From CAZUZS01 sp964624795 (GTDB lineage Bacteria; Calditrichota; Calditrichia; RBG-13-44-9), in NCBI GenBank assembly GCA_964624795.1, contig CAZUZS010000022.1:1-63983 (forward strand): DNA of 63,983 bases. The letters run 5' to 3'. The notes under the pieces are model-generated. The model had not been told where the DNA came from and did not search any database. It saw nothing but the letters and a program-made list of their open reading frames with translations. The position numbers were made by a program, and so were the translations under genes. Of this stretch, positions 1 to 9,256 are shown one piece after another; position 1 is the first letter of the stretch, and each line of letters opens with the position of its first letter.

Positions 1-275
1 CCAGTAGTCTACCGGCATGCCGCCTATCTCGTACCGTATATTTCCATATCCATAATTTCGAGGTTCCCCTCGCATTACGGCGCTACCCGAATTCCTCGGA
101 TTAACTTGACAAAAAGGCCATTCTTATGTTTTGTAAGGCAAGTTACACTAAGACTATCCAGCCCAATTGTCCTTACCCATGCCCTTGCTCCCTCTCCATT
201 GTCTTCGAGGCCAGACATTGATTTATGACATGCTACAAACGCCATCGAAATCGATAAGACTAATAGAAGTTTCAT
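1..275 (-). pseudogene. Small lipoprotein, apparently frameshifted and cut by the left edge
   Basis: The gene starts at ATG 275 after an AGAGAA ribosome-binding site. Residues 1-16 form a lipoprotein signal peptide ending in the lipobox FVAC. The starting frame stops at 75 after 66 residues. A second frame, one base off from about position 120, stays open to the window edge and reads like normal protein (WPFCQVNPRNSGSAVMRGEP, then a GNIRYEIGGMPVDYW stretch). A missing base in the AAGAATGG stretch near 119-123 would join the two. I see no known family. Either a sequencing or assembly error or a real disruption would fit. The downstream end lies outside the window. Confidence 0.45.
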
Positions 276-525
276 TGGTATTCTCTTTCATATCTTAACA
301 CGTTGTGCTAATTAATTTTCGATGTAAAGAAACGATCCATATTGCACGATTTGCAGAATGTCTGTCATTCCGAATCCCGCTTTAGGGGGTGAGGAATCTT
401 ATATAGATTTCTCGCTAACACTCAAAATGACAATTACTTATATTCATTTATTGTTGTATATAGATTTTTAATCAGCACAACGAGTGATAGTATAACAATT
501 TAACAGGTTCAACACTATATCCGGC

Positions 526-1902
526 TTAAAAAGAATACCGCAATCCCAGCAGCACCCGATTGGTGGTAATATCTTCCAGTGTGCCGCCCGGGGTGTAAGA
601 ATCTTCGCTCTGCCGCTTCCAACTGCCGCGCTGGTAGGCAAAATCCAGCCGGGTTTCAGGACCGACTTTGAATCCGATCCCGCCGCTGTAATATTTGCGA
701 TCAAGATCGGGGGAGGCATTTTTTAACGGATACGGGTAAACCGCGTAGCCGGCCATCACAAACAGGTTGCTGCCGGGGACAGCCAACTCGCCGCCCAGGT
801 GGTAATTTACCGTCTGGCGATAATCCTGCTGTAGGAACCGGTTTTCATCCAGCAGCGAGCTGTATTCGTCATCCAGGGAAGCGTTGTTCGGTTTTTCGAA
901 ACGGGTCTGGCTCCAATCCTGGTAAGTGATGCTCCCGGTGAGATCCAGGTAGCCAGCCTGCACATTAATTCCGGCATCCAGCCGATATGGTGTTTTGACC
1001 TTGTACTGCCATTCGCTTGGCTCACCATCCAGGGCATCGATATAGCCGTCATCAAATTGCAGTTCGTCGGAATCTGAGTAATTCTCGGTAACCGTGAAGG
1101 TAGTGGGGAATTCCAGCGCCAGGCCGAGGCGGGCATGGCGGCTCATCTTGAACATTCCGCCTAATTTCAGGCTGAAAGCCCGGTAATCGGTGATCAGGTT
1201 CTGATTCAATTCATAGCTGTAATAATCGCCGGGGAAAATGTTGTAGACGTTCTGGTCGTCGATTTGCCGGAAGTGCAGGCGATATTCATCTTTCCCGCTC
1301 CAAAAATTAAGGGCTGCGCCAAAGTCGAAATTGGGAGAGAGTGCAATGGCGCCGCCCAACGACCATTGATGCAGCCCACCCTCGTCAGTCACCTCCTCGC
1401 TCTGTGACACATTTCTGTCGAACGGATACCAGTCGTAGTTGCCGTATCCGTCATCCAGCTCAAAACTGAGACCATTGCTGATCTGGTTTATTCCATTGAA
1501 ATAAAGATACTGGTCGAAATCGCGTACAAAATTATAACCAAAAGCCAGCACCATACTCCCCTGCGAAGTTGGCAAAGGAATCGCAATTCCCAGGTTGCGC
1601 AGGCGGGTATAGTTATTGCTCATGTCACTCAAATTGCCGGCGAACTTCGCCTGATTGGAGAAATTAAGGTTCGACAACTCGGCGGAGAATTGGTTCCTGC
1701 TGAGCAGCGCCAGACCGGCGGGGTTCCAGTAAATGGCGGAATAATCGTTTACTGATGCCACCCCGTTGCCGCCCATGGCCAGATTGCGCGCCCCGAACCC
1801 GCTTTCATCCTGCCGGATGCGAACGGCATCGTCCGCGACCTGGGTAAACGCGCTGCCGGCCACAAAAAGAACAATCGCTGCGATGAATATGTGAGTTTTC
1901 AT
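526..1902 (-). CDS. FadL/OmpP1-like outer membrane beta-barrel protein
   Basis: This is a predicted outer membrane barrel of 458 residues. The start is set at ATG 1902, seven bases after AGGGG; an ATG 33 bases upstream has no such site. Residues 1-20 are a signal peptide (MKTHIFIAAIVLFVAGSAF). The segment RNLAMGGNGVASVNDYSAIYW, followed by NPAGL, is the family signature shared by FadL/TodX transporters and PorV-like proteins. The rest alternates aromatic and polar residues and the chain ends in LLGLRYSF, a C-terminal phenylalanine typical of barrels. It is the third gene of a minus-strand unit, 50 bases after a lipoprotein gene. The family includes transporters of hydrophobic compounds and PorV shuttle proteins; the sequence alone does not decide which. 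Confidence 0.8.
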   Translation of the reverse strand: MKTHIFIAAIVLFVAGSAFTQVADDAVRIRQDESGFGARNLAMGGNGVASVNDYSAIYWNPAGLALLSRNQFSAELSNLNFSNQAKFAGNLSDMSNNYTRLRNLGIAIPLPTSQGSMVLAFGYNFVRDFDQYLYFNGINQISNGLSFELDDGYGNYDWYPFDRNVSQSEEVTDEGGLHQWSLGGAIALSPNFDFGAALNFWSGKDEYRLHFRQIDDQNVYNIFPGDYYSYELNQNLITDYRAFSLKLGGMFKMSRHARLGLALEFPTTFTVTENYSDSDELQFDDGYIDALDGEPSEWQYKVKTPYRLDAGINVQAGYLDLTGSITYQDWSQTRFEKPNNASLDDEYSSLLDENRFLQQDYRQTVNYHLGGELAVPGSNLFVMAGYAVYPYPLKNASPDLDRKYYSGGIGFKVGPETRLDFAYQRGSWKRQSEDSYTPGGTLEDITTNRVLLGLRYSF

Positions 1903-1952
1903 TTTATGCCCCTGATTTTTTATCGTGGTTGTCATGCATCATTTATCTCTGA

Positions 1953-3426
1953 TTAACGCCGCCCGCGTGTGCTGCTGCTTCGGCTGGACGACTTTTTGGA
2001 TGAAGAGCCGCCGCCCGATTTGCTTCCTGATTTTGATCCACCGCTCCGATTGATTGACGGCTTTGAACTACTGCTACTGTTGCTGCGGTAACCTGAGCTG
2101 CTCCGGCTGCTACTGTTGGACGAACCGGAGTAGCTTTTGCGCGAACTCTGCGGCTGGCTGCTGCGTGAAGGTGCCGCTTTTTTTGGGGCCTCATATTGAG
2201 GTGTTCTCGAGCGTTGCTGCGTGTAAATTCTTGGCTGTTCGCTGCGCGATTTCTCTTCTGTTCGCGAGGTGGTAATCGATTTCTCCGTTTGTCGTGATCG
2301 AATCATCGGAGAATATTGATTTTGCGTTTCCGACCGGCCTGAGTTCGCTTCCTTGCGGCTTGTTACCCGACTGCTTGTCCCGGCAGAGGAGCTGCGTCGC
2401 TGCACGGTGGACGATGACTCAGTCTCGTTCTCGCGTGAATTGTTTGCCGGAGTCCGGCCAATATTCCGCCTGCCCTCCTGTGGACGCTTTGCTTCCTGAA
2501 CGGTTTTGGTTCGCGGTGGCTCTATTGCTGGCGCTGGTTTAATGTTTCGGGTCCGCTGCACTTCGCGCCCAATTCCCGTGGAACCGGTGTTGCTACCGCT
2601 CTGGCGCGTCCCGTTGTTCGCGGGACGCACAACCCGCCGCCCGGTTGTCGAGTTCCCCTGTGGGCTGCGACCGGAAGTTGTGATCGTTCCGGTGCTTCCA
2701 ACCGGCCTACTAACTATTCGTCCCCTGTCGCCGCTGTTGGTGGGTTGGCGGGTGCCGACATCGCCGGTCGGTCTGCGCACTACAGTCGGTCTTTGAATCG
2801 GCTGCCGGCGATCCCAGTCCCGCTTTTCTTTATTCTTGCCGGCCCATGAACCACCTCCGTCGTGGCCAATATGAGGATGCGGATAGGGTGGACGCGGCCA
2901 TCCAATGATGGGGCCGGGATTATAGATAGGACCAGGCCAACAAACCGGGCCCGGGTAATAGATAGGCACTGGGTAGTAGACGATATCCCACCAGAACGGA
3001 TCGTAGTAGGCAATCGGGTAGGTCGGCCAGTAAACGGGCCGCCACCACCGGTAGTAATCGCCACCACCGAAATAGATATTGATGGATATTCCCGGCTCGT
3101 TGTAATAGGCCGTGGATGAATACCAGGGATCATCCCATGCATCAAAATCACTGCGATAGGTCACATACTTCACTGTTCGAACGTAGCGGCCATAATCGTA
3201 GTAAGTCTTTTGAGCAACCAGCCGCGATGGCGCGAATTGCATGGTGGTTTCCGCCTCATAAGGCTGCTGCTCGTCATAGTAGTAATCGTCATTGTCGTAT
3301 TGCCCGGGATAGTAATCTTCACCGGCCTGGGCGGTTCTCACCGTCTGGAATGTTGTGTAGCAGCCGGTGAAAGTCGAAAAAATAAATGCTGCCGAAATAA
3401 TGCTCAGAAAATATTGGAAGCGTTTC
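1953..3426 (-). CDS. Lipoprotein with Tyr/Pro-rich middle and Ser/Arg-rich low-complexity tail
   Basis: A 491-residue predicted lipoprotein; its ATG occupies 3426-3428. The signal peptide (MKRFQYFLSIISAAFIFSTF) ends in lipobox TGC. AGGAGG precedes the start. Residues about 35-115 are acidic and Tyr-rich; residues 115-180 are very rich in Pro, Tyr and Trp (repeated PGP and WP pairs); from about 195 to the end the chain is basic and repetitive, rich in Arg, Ser, Thr and Gln, ending in Ser-Lys-Gly runs and RGRR. The tail looks disordered and would bind anionic surfaces such as polysaccharide or nucleic acid, which is inference. The start overlaps the stop of the upstream small gene (ATGA), indicating translational coupling. 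No named family is recognised. Confidence 0.75.
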
Positions 3427-3652
3427 ATGACAAGCCTCCTCTCCTTTTATTTATGGCGCCTTTTGGAAATCCGCTATCGATGCGGGCATTCCGATTAAAA
3501 AAGTCTCTGGTATTGTAATCTGAATAAATACGGATTGGCCCGGCGGCAATGGGATAGAATCCCCATTGAATCAATCGAAACACCGCCAGGTCCAATCCAC
3601 CACGAATAATTGCGATCAGTTTAATGATAAATACTGCAAGTCCCGGATACAT
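3425..3652 (-). CDS. Small membrane-associated protein, first gene of a coupled unit
   Basis: A 75-residue protein starting at ATG 3652 with a strong AGGAG six bases upstream. Its N-terminal half (MYPGLAVFIIKLIAIIRGGL and following) is hydrophobic with scattered Arg/Lys and could form one or two short membrane or amphipathic helices; the C-terminal third is polar and basic, ending KRRGGLS. Its stop codon overlaps the start of the Ser/Arg-rich lipoprotein gene in an ATGA arrangement, which is the main reason to believe it is translated. No family is recognised. It could act in membrane or envelope assembly together with the two following envelope genes, but that is only inferred from position. 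Confidence 0.55.
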   Translation of the reverse strand: MYPGLAVFIIKLIAIIRGGLDLAVFRLIQWGFYPIAAGPIRIYSDYNTRDFFNRNARIDSGFPKGAINKRRGGLS

Positions 3653-4091
3653 CGTTTCTCCTTTTCTTCACTCTCTGTTCTATTCATGTTCAATTGAGAT
3701 GCCAAAGGGAAGAATGGCAGGCGAAAATATTTGTAACTCACAATTAAATAATAGATTAATAAAGATACTTATTACTTATGAACGGAAGGATGGGATTCTT
3801 AACTGCATATTTTGTTTGCAGCATAGCTGTAAACTTGGTTTGCAGTTTGCCTTGAGATCTTAAAACGGTAAGAATAAACCTTTGCGCAGGATGACAAAAA
3901 TTTATCAAATATCAAATGCGAAATGGGGAAAGCGAAAAAAGGAGTCCGGAAGCCGGAGACTGGATACCGGATAGCAGCAAGCAGTTAAATTTATTGTTGA
4001 CTACATCCGGATTGAAATCCGAAATCGGAAATCCAAAATCCTCTTCAGTGCCTATCCCGGTTATTTCCACTTTTCATTCGGCTGGCTCTTT
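3653..4091. other. Intergenic region, 439 bases
   Basis: This region lies between the end of the sigma-54 regulator gene and the start of the small membrane protein gene. It should carry the promoter of the minus-strand unit reaching 526. It contains the GTTTGCAG repeat cluster at 3814-3845. Near 4012-4040 there is a low-complexity stretch of repeated GAAATC-like words. No convincing gene is visible. Confidence 0.6.
3814..3845. promoter_or_regulatory. Operator-like cluster of three GTTTGCAG-type half-sites
   Basis: GTTTGCAG occurs at 3814-3821 and 3838-3845. An inverted near-copy, CTGTAAAC, lies at 3827-3834. The first two half-sites form a dyad with a five-base spacer. The cluster sits about 160 bases upstream of the minus-strand start at 3652, a plausible place for a repressor or activator site. 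No specific regulator is implied. Confidence 0.35.
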
Positions 4092-5531
4092 TCAAAACTG
4101 CCTTGTATCTATTTCGTAGCGTTTGATTTTCTTCTGCAATCCAACCCGGCTCAACCCCAGTTCTCTCGCGGTGCGGGAAATATTGCCGTGGGTTTCGCGC
4201 AGCATATCGATGATGTACTGCTTCTCAATGGACTCTGTGATTTCCTTAAGCGTTCCGGCGTTTTTCGCGGCGGTGGGAATCGCGGAGCGTTGTGAGGCAG
4301 TTTTGTGGGAAAGCAACTCCTGTGTAATCTGCTGTCCCGGTTCTGCCAGCGCCACTGCCCGCTCAATTTCATTTTCCAGTTCCCGCACATTACCGGGATA
4401 GGGCGCCGCCATTAATATTTTCATCGCTTCCCGATCGAAACCGGGGACGTTCTTTTCCAGCTCCTGCCGGTATTTTTTCAGGAAATGCTCGGCCAACAAT
4501 GGGATGTCCTCGGTCCGTTCCCGCAATGCGGGAATCCGGATGGGGAACACGTTGAGACGGTAGTAGAGATCTTCCCGGAACTCGCCCTGCCGGACTGCTT
4601 TTTCCACGTCCCGGTTGGTGGCGGAGATGACCCGCACATCCACCTGGCGGCTTTTTTCGGAACCCACCGGGCGAATTTCGCCCTCCTGCAGCACACGGAG
4701 CAGACGCTGCTGCAAAGCCGGCGATGTATCGGCGATTTCATCCAGGAAGATGGTGCCGCCGTCCGCCAGTTCAAACAATCCCTTTTTGTCACCGGCGGCA
4801 CCGGTGAATGCACCTTTCACATGCCCGAACAGCTCGCTTTCCAGTAGGGTGTCCGGCAGCGCCGCGCAATTCTGGGCCACAAACAGCTTGCCTTTGCGGG
4901 GGCCGTTGTAGTGGATGGCGCGGGCGATGAGCTCCTTTCCGGTGCCGGTGGCGCCCAACAGAAGAACCGTGGTGCCGGTTGGAATCACCTTTCGCATCAG
5001 GCTGAAGACTTCCTGCATCGCCTTGCTTTTCCCGATGATATTTTCGAATTCGTAATGTTTTTCTGCTTCCCGGTGCAGGATGATATTCTCCACCCGCAGC
5101 CTCTCATTGGCATCTTTCAGCTCCGCCATCAGGCGCCGGTTTTCCCTGGTAAGCTGGTAGCGCTCGGCGGCGCGGCGGATAACCAACCGCAGGTCCTCCG
5201 GCTCCCATGGTTTGCTGATGTAGTAGAAAATCTGTGCCTGGTTGATCGCTTCAATGGTGGCATCGATATCGGCGTAGCCGGTAATGAGAACCCGCGCCGC
5301 ATCCGGCTGCAATTGCTGCGATTCCCGGAAAAATTCCACGCCGTTCATTCCCGGCATGCGTTGGTCGGCCAGGATAACCGCGACCTTTTGCGTCTTTAGC
5401 ACTTCCAGCGCCGAGTGGCCGTTGAGGGACAAAATAATGCTGAATTCCCGGCGCAAGATGCGGTTAATGGCATTCAGGCTGGACTGCTCGTCATCCACTG
5501 CCAGCACGATGGGAAGAGAGGTATCTGACAT
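4092..5531 (-). CDS. Sigma-54-dependent response regulator, NtrC family
   Basis: A 479-residue transcriptional activator. ATG 5531 is chosen because AGGA lies just upstream; an in-frame ATG 60 bases earlier lacks a site. Domains: receiver 1-125 (DDE pocket, phospho-acceptor D56 in LADQRMPG, ITGYA, KPW lysine); AAA+ domain about 165-400 with Walker A GATGTGKE (193-200), the sigma-54 contact loop GAFTGA (240-245) and Walker B FLDE (262-265); C-terminal Fis-type helix-turn-helix (about 430-475, NISRTARELGLSRVGLQKKI). It should activate sigma-54 promoters after phosphorylation. The adjacent histidine kinase gene on the same strand, about 260 bases upstream, is its probable partner. All catalytic motifs look intact. 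Confidence 0.93.
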   Translation of the reverse strand: MSDTSLPIVLAVDDEQSSLNAINRILRREFSIILSLNGHSALEVLKTQKVAVILADQRMPGMNGVEFFRESQQLQPDAARVLITGYADIDATIEAINQAQIFYYISKPWEPEDLRLVIRRAAERYQLTRENRRLMAELKDANERLRVENIILHREAEKHYEFENIIGKSKAMQEVFSLMRKVIPTGTTVLLLGATGTGKELIARAIHYNGPRKGKLFVAQNCAALPDTLLESELFGHVKGAFTGAAGDKKGLFELADGGTIFLDEIADTSPALQQRLLRVLQEGEIRPVGSEKSRQVDVRVISATNRDVEKAVRQGEFREDLYYRLNVFPIRIPALRERTEDIPLLAEHFLKKYRQELEKNVPGFDREAMKILMAAPYPGNVRELENEIERAVALAEPGQQITQELLSHKTASQRSAIPTAAKNAGTLKEITESIEKQYIIDMLRETHGNISRTARELGLSRVGLQKKIKRYEIDTRQF

Positions 5532-5788
5532 TTTATTTCCTAAATTTCCTTTTTCTTGTGTTCTTGCCGATGCGATTTGACTTAGTGACACCCAAATTTA
5601 ATAAGGAGATAAAACAACTGAATATCTACGATGATCATCCCTTTATGTAAGGAGCACCATCCGGAACCCCGGAAATGTTTGAATTGTTGTCACTAATCTA
5701 TCCTGAGTAATTCAGGCTATTTTTAAAAATCTAATAATACTCCGTGCCCCTCAGTGTAATTCCGTGGTAATAATGTCAATCGAAAAAG

Positions 5789-8700
5789 CTATGTTTTTTC
5801 CGGGTGCTGCACCGGCAGGACGATGCGGAATGCGGTGCCCCTTCCTTCCTCGCTTTCCACTGTAATATTGCCGCCATGCTCTTTAATGATGTTGTAGCTG
5901 ATGCTGAGCCCCAGGCCGGTCCCTTTTCCCACCGGTTTGGTGGTAAAAAAGGGATCGAATATTTTCTGCCGGATATCTTCCGGGATGCCCTTGCCGTCAT
6001 CCCTGATGATGATTTCTACCTGGTTTTCCAGGTTCCCGGTTTTGATCCAGATATTACCGTTTTTTTCGATTGCCTGAACAGCATTCATCAGCAGGTTCAT
6101 GAATACCTGGTTGATTTGCCCCGGGTGGCAGGTGACCCCGGGCAGCTCGCCATAATCTTTGTGCACCGTAATGCGGTCCTTGATCTCATTATTGAGCAGC
6201 AGCAGTGTCGATTCCAGTCCTTCGTGCAGATCCACCTCTTTGAGCTCCGCTTCGTCCAGCCGGGAAAAATTTCGCAGGTTCTGCACCACATTTTTCAGCC
6301 GCTGGCTGCCCTCGATGCTTTCTTCTATCAGGGATTGGATATCCTGCTGGATAAAATCCAGGTCGTATTTTTCGCGGATTTCCCGCAGTGTCTGCGCCAG
6401 TTTAGGCTGAAAATTCTTGCCGCCCGACTCGGACGTCAAAACCGCCAGCAGCCGGTCGATTGCCGCAATGTAATTCTGTAATTCCTTCATGTTGGCATAA
6501 ACGAAGCTCACCGGGTTGTTCAGCTCGTGGGCAATGCCGGCTACTAATTGCCCCAACCCGGCCATTTTCTCGCTTTGAATCAGTTGGGTTTGGGTGTCCT
6601 GCAGCTCGCGGTACAATTGCCGCAATGTCCGGTTTTTCTCCTCCAGTTCCTGCACGTATTTCTCGCGGGTCTCGGCTTCGGTGATTCTTTGGGTCAGCTT
6701 TTTGGACTCTTCGATATATAAATTGTTTTCCAGTGCAATGGCGGTCTGGGTGGCCAGCGACTGAAAAACGGCCAGGTCCTCCGTGCTGTAGTCCAGCTTT
6801 CCCTCCGCTGGTCCAATTGCCAGAATGCCAAAATACCGGTCTTCCCGGGAAATGGGAAACAAGTGGCTGTCTTCCGGAAATTCGAGCAGATGTTTTAGGT
6901 GATCTGAAAAATCTATCCCACCAGTGTGCTGCAACTGTTGAAGAGGTTGCGGAAGCATTATTATCGGAGCGCTATGGTAGGAGCCGGCTCCGGATGCCTG
7001 TCGCAGATCACTGTCTTCCGATTCATAAATCACGCAGAAACGCGGACGAACCGTCCTGTAAATTGTCGTGACTAATCTTTCATACAGTTCCCGGTTGTCC
7101 TTGATGAAAATAAGTTGCTGGGAAAAATCCTGAAGGAGCCGGCGGTAGCCATAACGGCGCAATTCCAGCCGCCGAATCTTTTCCATAAAAAATGTCAGCA
7201 GAATCATAAAACCGGCCAGCGTGCCCAATTGCACAACCATCCGGGTACGCAGTGAGTAGCCTTGCAGAAGAAGAAATATGCCGTAAAGCAAAATGAGCAT
7301 GACCGCCAGGAACAGGATGATCTGGCCGGTTGCCCACCGGTAGCGGCTTGTCGAGAACAGCGTGTAGCCGACCAGCAACGCTACCAGCAGCAGGAACAGC
7401 GATAGGTCCAGCCAAAAATTGTTTTGCCCAATCGTGCGATCCACCAGTTTTATTGTGCGATAGAAAACTGCTGCGATGCCTTCATATTCAGCAACAGAAT
7501 AAAGTTTTCCGGCTCGCAAGCCGGTTAACAACCGTTCCCGGCCGCCGGGGAAACTGATTTTGGCTTCGTATCTCCGCCGGGGATCAACACCGAAGTGAAC
7601 CAGCAGTGCATTTTCGGAGAGATAGCCTCCGCCACCTGAAATTTCACGGTAGCCGCACAGCACACGCTTTTCTCCTGCGGAATCCGGTTGAAACAGCCAG
7701 ATTCTGGCGCCGATGGCATCCCGGTTGGAGCGGAAACCGGTCAATTTCATTTCCAGGTATTCCTTGTTGTTGGCCGGATTGACATAAAGCACACTGTGGG
7801 TGTCTTTATTGGCCACAAACAGATCGAGATCGCCGTCCAGGTCGATATCGGCGGCGGCCGCGCCAGTGCTGTAATATTTCTTAAAATTGATGAACCGGTG
7901 GTCTTCCTGAAACGCTTTTCGGAAATGGCGTCCATCGATGTTGAGGTAGAAAATATTTGGCCCGATAGTGTTGATCCAGATATCTTGAAGCCCGTCATTA
8001 TCGAAATCGGCGATCACACTTCCGTAAGCCGGATCGGAGACCGAAATGCCGGCTGAATCTGTAATATTGGTGAACGACCAGGCGGTATCGCCGGGAGCGG
8101 TTCGGTTTCGGTAGAGTGCTGTGCGCCCGTTGCGGTCGGTAACCAGTAAATCCGGCGTGCCATTGTTGTCGATGTCCCCGAAGGTCACGCCGTTGCTGTT
8201 CAGGCTGTCGGTGAGATGCGGAACATCCAATTGCTGCGGCTCAAATCGATTCTGCCCGGTATTGCGGTAAAAGATGTCGGGAGCGAACCAGTTGCACACA
8301 TAAAGATCCGGGTAGCCGTCGCCGTCCACATCGCAGAATGCGGCACCTTCGCTCACCTGGTTTCCGCTGATTCCCCACTCGTCACTTACCTCTCTGAAAT
8401 GCCCGGCCCCATCCCCCAGGTAGAGATGGTTCGGGTGGTGCTCGTCGGTTATGAACAGATCGATGTTGCCATCCAGATTCACGTCGGACCAAAATGCGCC
8501 GTTTCCATCGATTGGCGGCTTAAGACCTGCCTGGTCAGTTATATCCTCGAAGCGCATACCGCGGTGCTGGCGAAATAGCCTGGTGCTAACGCCCCAGCCG
8601 GCGATTACCATATCGGGAAAACCGTCGTTGTTGAAGTCTGCCGAAGAAGCGCCCAGCTCCAGGTTCTGCTGGCCGTGGGGCATCAGGTTGCCACCCAGGC

Positions 8701-9010
8701 CGGATTGGATAGTAAAATCGGCAAACGGTCTCCCCCTCCCTTCATTAATGAAGAGACGGTTCAGGTTGCGAAACCGGACAACGTAAAGATCGGGACGATT
8801 GTCTTTGTTAATATCGCGGAAGACAACGCCGTAGCTGTCGGTAAAATCGGGCAGCAGAAATTGAGATTTCCCTTTTACGAACATTTCTTCTGCGAAATCA
8901 TTCTGGGCGGATGTTCCGCCGGGATTTAGCAGCAAAAATGTTATTCCCAGGTAAAGGATAGCTGCACATCGAAAGCGCAAGCTTGAGCAAACTAAAGAAG
9001 AACCGGTCAT
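5789..9010 (-). CDS. Histidine kinase with extracytoplasmic FG-GAP propeller and ASPIC/UnbV-like sensor
   Basis: A 1073-residue membrane sensor kinase. Residues 1-36 are a signal or anchor. Residues about 55-410 carry seven calcium-loop FG-GAP/VCBS motifs: DINKDNRPD (66), DFNNDGFPD (125), DVNLDGNID (176), DVDGDGYPD (227), DIDNNGTPD (279), DFDNDGLQD (335), DIDLDGDLD (388), as in an integrin-type seven-bladed propeller. Residues 415-508 match the ASPIC/UnbV pattern (SNRDAIGA, HFGVD, FPGG). Three membrane helices follow (about 530-551, 561-583, 591-609), then a GAF-like domain (625-765), a coiled coil, HisKA with H828 (GIAHELNNP) and HATPase_c with N976, DDGKGIP and GKGTGLGL. The propeller presumably binds a ligand or protein outside the inner membrane; the partner is probably the sigma-54 regulator next door. 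The fusion is unusual. Confidence 0.92.
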   Translation of the reverse strand: MTGSSLVCSSLRFRCAAILYLGITFLLLNPGGTSAQNDFAEEMFVKGKSQFLLPDFTDSYGVVFRDINKDNRPDLYVVRFRNLNRLFINEGRGRPFADFTIQSGLGGNLMPHGQQNLELGASSADFNNDGFPDMVIAGWGVSTRLFRQHRGMRFEDITDQAGLKPPIDGNGAFWSDVNLDGNIDLFITDEHHPNHLYLGDGAGHFREVSDEWGISGNQVSEGAAFCDVDGDGYPDLYVCNWFAPDIFYRNTGQNRFEPQQLDVPHLTDSLNSNGVTFGDIDNNGTPDLLVTDRNGRTALYRNRTAPGDTAWSFTNITDSAGISVSDPAYGSVIADFDNDGLQDIWINTIGPNIFYLNIDGRHFRKAFQEDHRFINFKKYYSTGAAAADIDLDGDLDLFVANKDTHSVLYVNPANNKEYLEMKLTGFRSNRDAIGARIWLFQPDSAGEKRVLCGYREISGGGGYLSENALLVHFGVDPRRRYEAKISFPGGRERLLTGLRAGKLYSVAEYEGIAAVFYRTIKLVDRTIGQNNFWLDLSLFLLLVALLVGYTLFSTSRYRWATGQIILFLAVMLILLYGIFLLLQGYSLRTRMVVQLGTLAGFMILLTFFMEKIRRLELRRYGYRRLLQDFSQQLIFIKDNRELYERLVTTIYRTVRPRFCVIYESEDSDLRQASGAGSYHSAPIIMLPQPLQQLQHTGGIDFSDHLKHLLEFPEDSHLFPISREDRYFGILAIGPAEGKLDYSTEDLAVFQSLATQTAIALENNLYIEESKKLTQRITEAETREKYVQELEEKNRTLRQLYRELQDTQTQLIQSEKMAGLGQLVAGIAHELNNPVSFVYANMKELQNYIAAIDRLLAVLTSESGGKNFQPKLAQTLREIREKYDLDFIQQDIQSLIEESIEGSQRLKNVVQNLRNFSRLDEAELKEVDLHEGLESTLLLLNNEIKDRITVHKDYGELPGVTCHPGQINQVFMNLLMNAVQAIEKNGNIWIKTGNLENQVEIIIRDDGKGIPEDIRQKIFDPFFTTKPVGKGTGLGLSISYNIIKEHGGNITVESEEGRGTAFRIVLPVQHPEKT

Positions 9011-9256
9011 ATTCTTTTCCGCAAATTCAGTAAAAATATAGAAGCGTGTGCATGAATTATCAAGGATATTTTGGATATGGGCTCTGTCGAAACGGCTTTA
9101 TCTGGCTGTGCCCGGCTTAATAAGAAAAGGGAAAAACGAAAATCTTTCATTCCTTTCAATTGAAGTTATTATTTCATTTATTTTGAAATTTTTTCTATAT
9201 TTATGGGTATATTTCGTGGATGTCTGATTGTATAAAGTGAAAAGGTTCGATATAGT

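Noticed and set aside
2506..2796. Plus-strand open frame rich in Val, Arg and Pro inside the lipoprotein gene
   Set aside because: It mirrors the repetitive Ser/Arg/Thr coding sequence on the other strand, with no ribosome-binding site or family motif.
3300..3430. Possible riboswitch or structured leader before the lipoprotein gene
   Set aside because: The region is coding for the lipoprotein signal and the overlapping small gene; no known riboswitch core is seen.
5804..6481. 225-codon plus-strand frame within the kinase gene
   Set aside because: It lies opposite HisKA and HATPase coding sequence with intact motifs; composition is that of a reverse-complement shadow.
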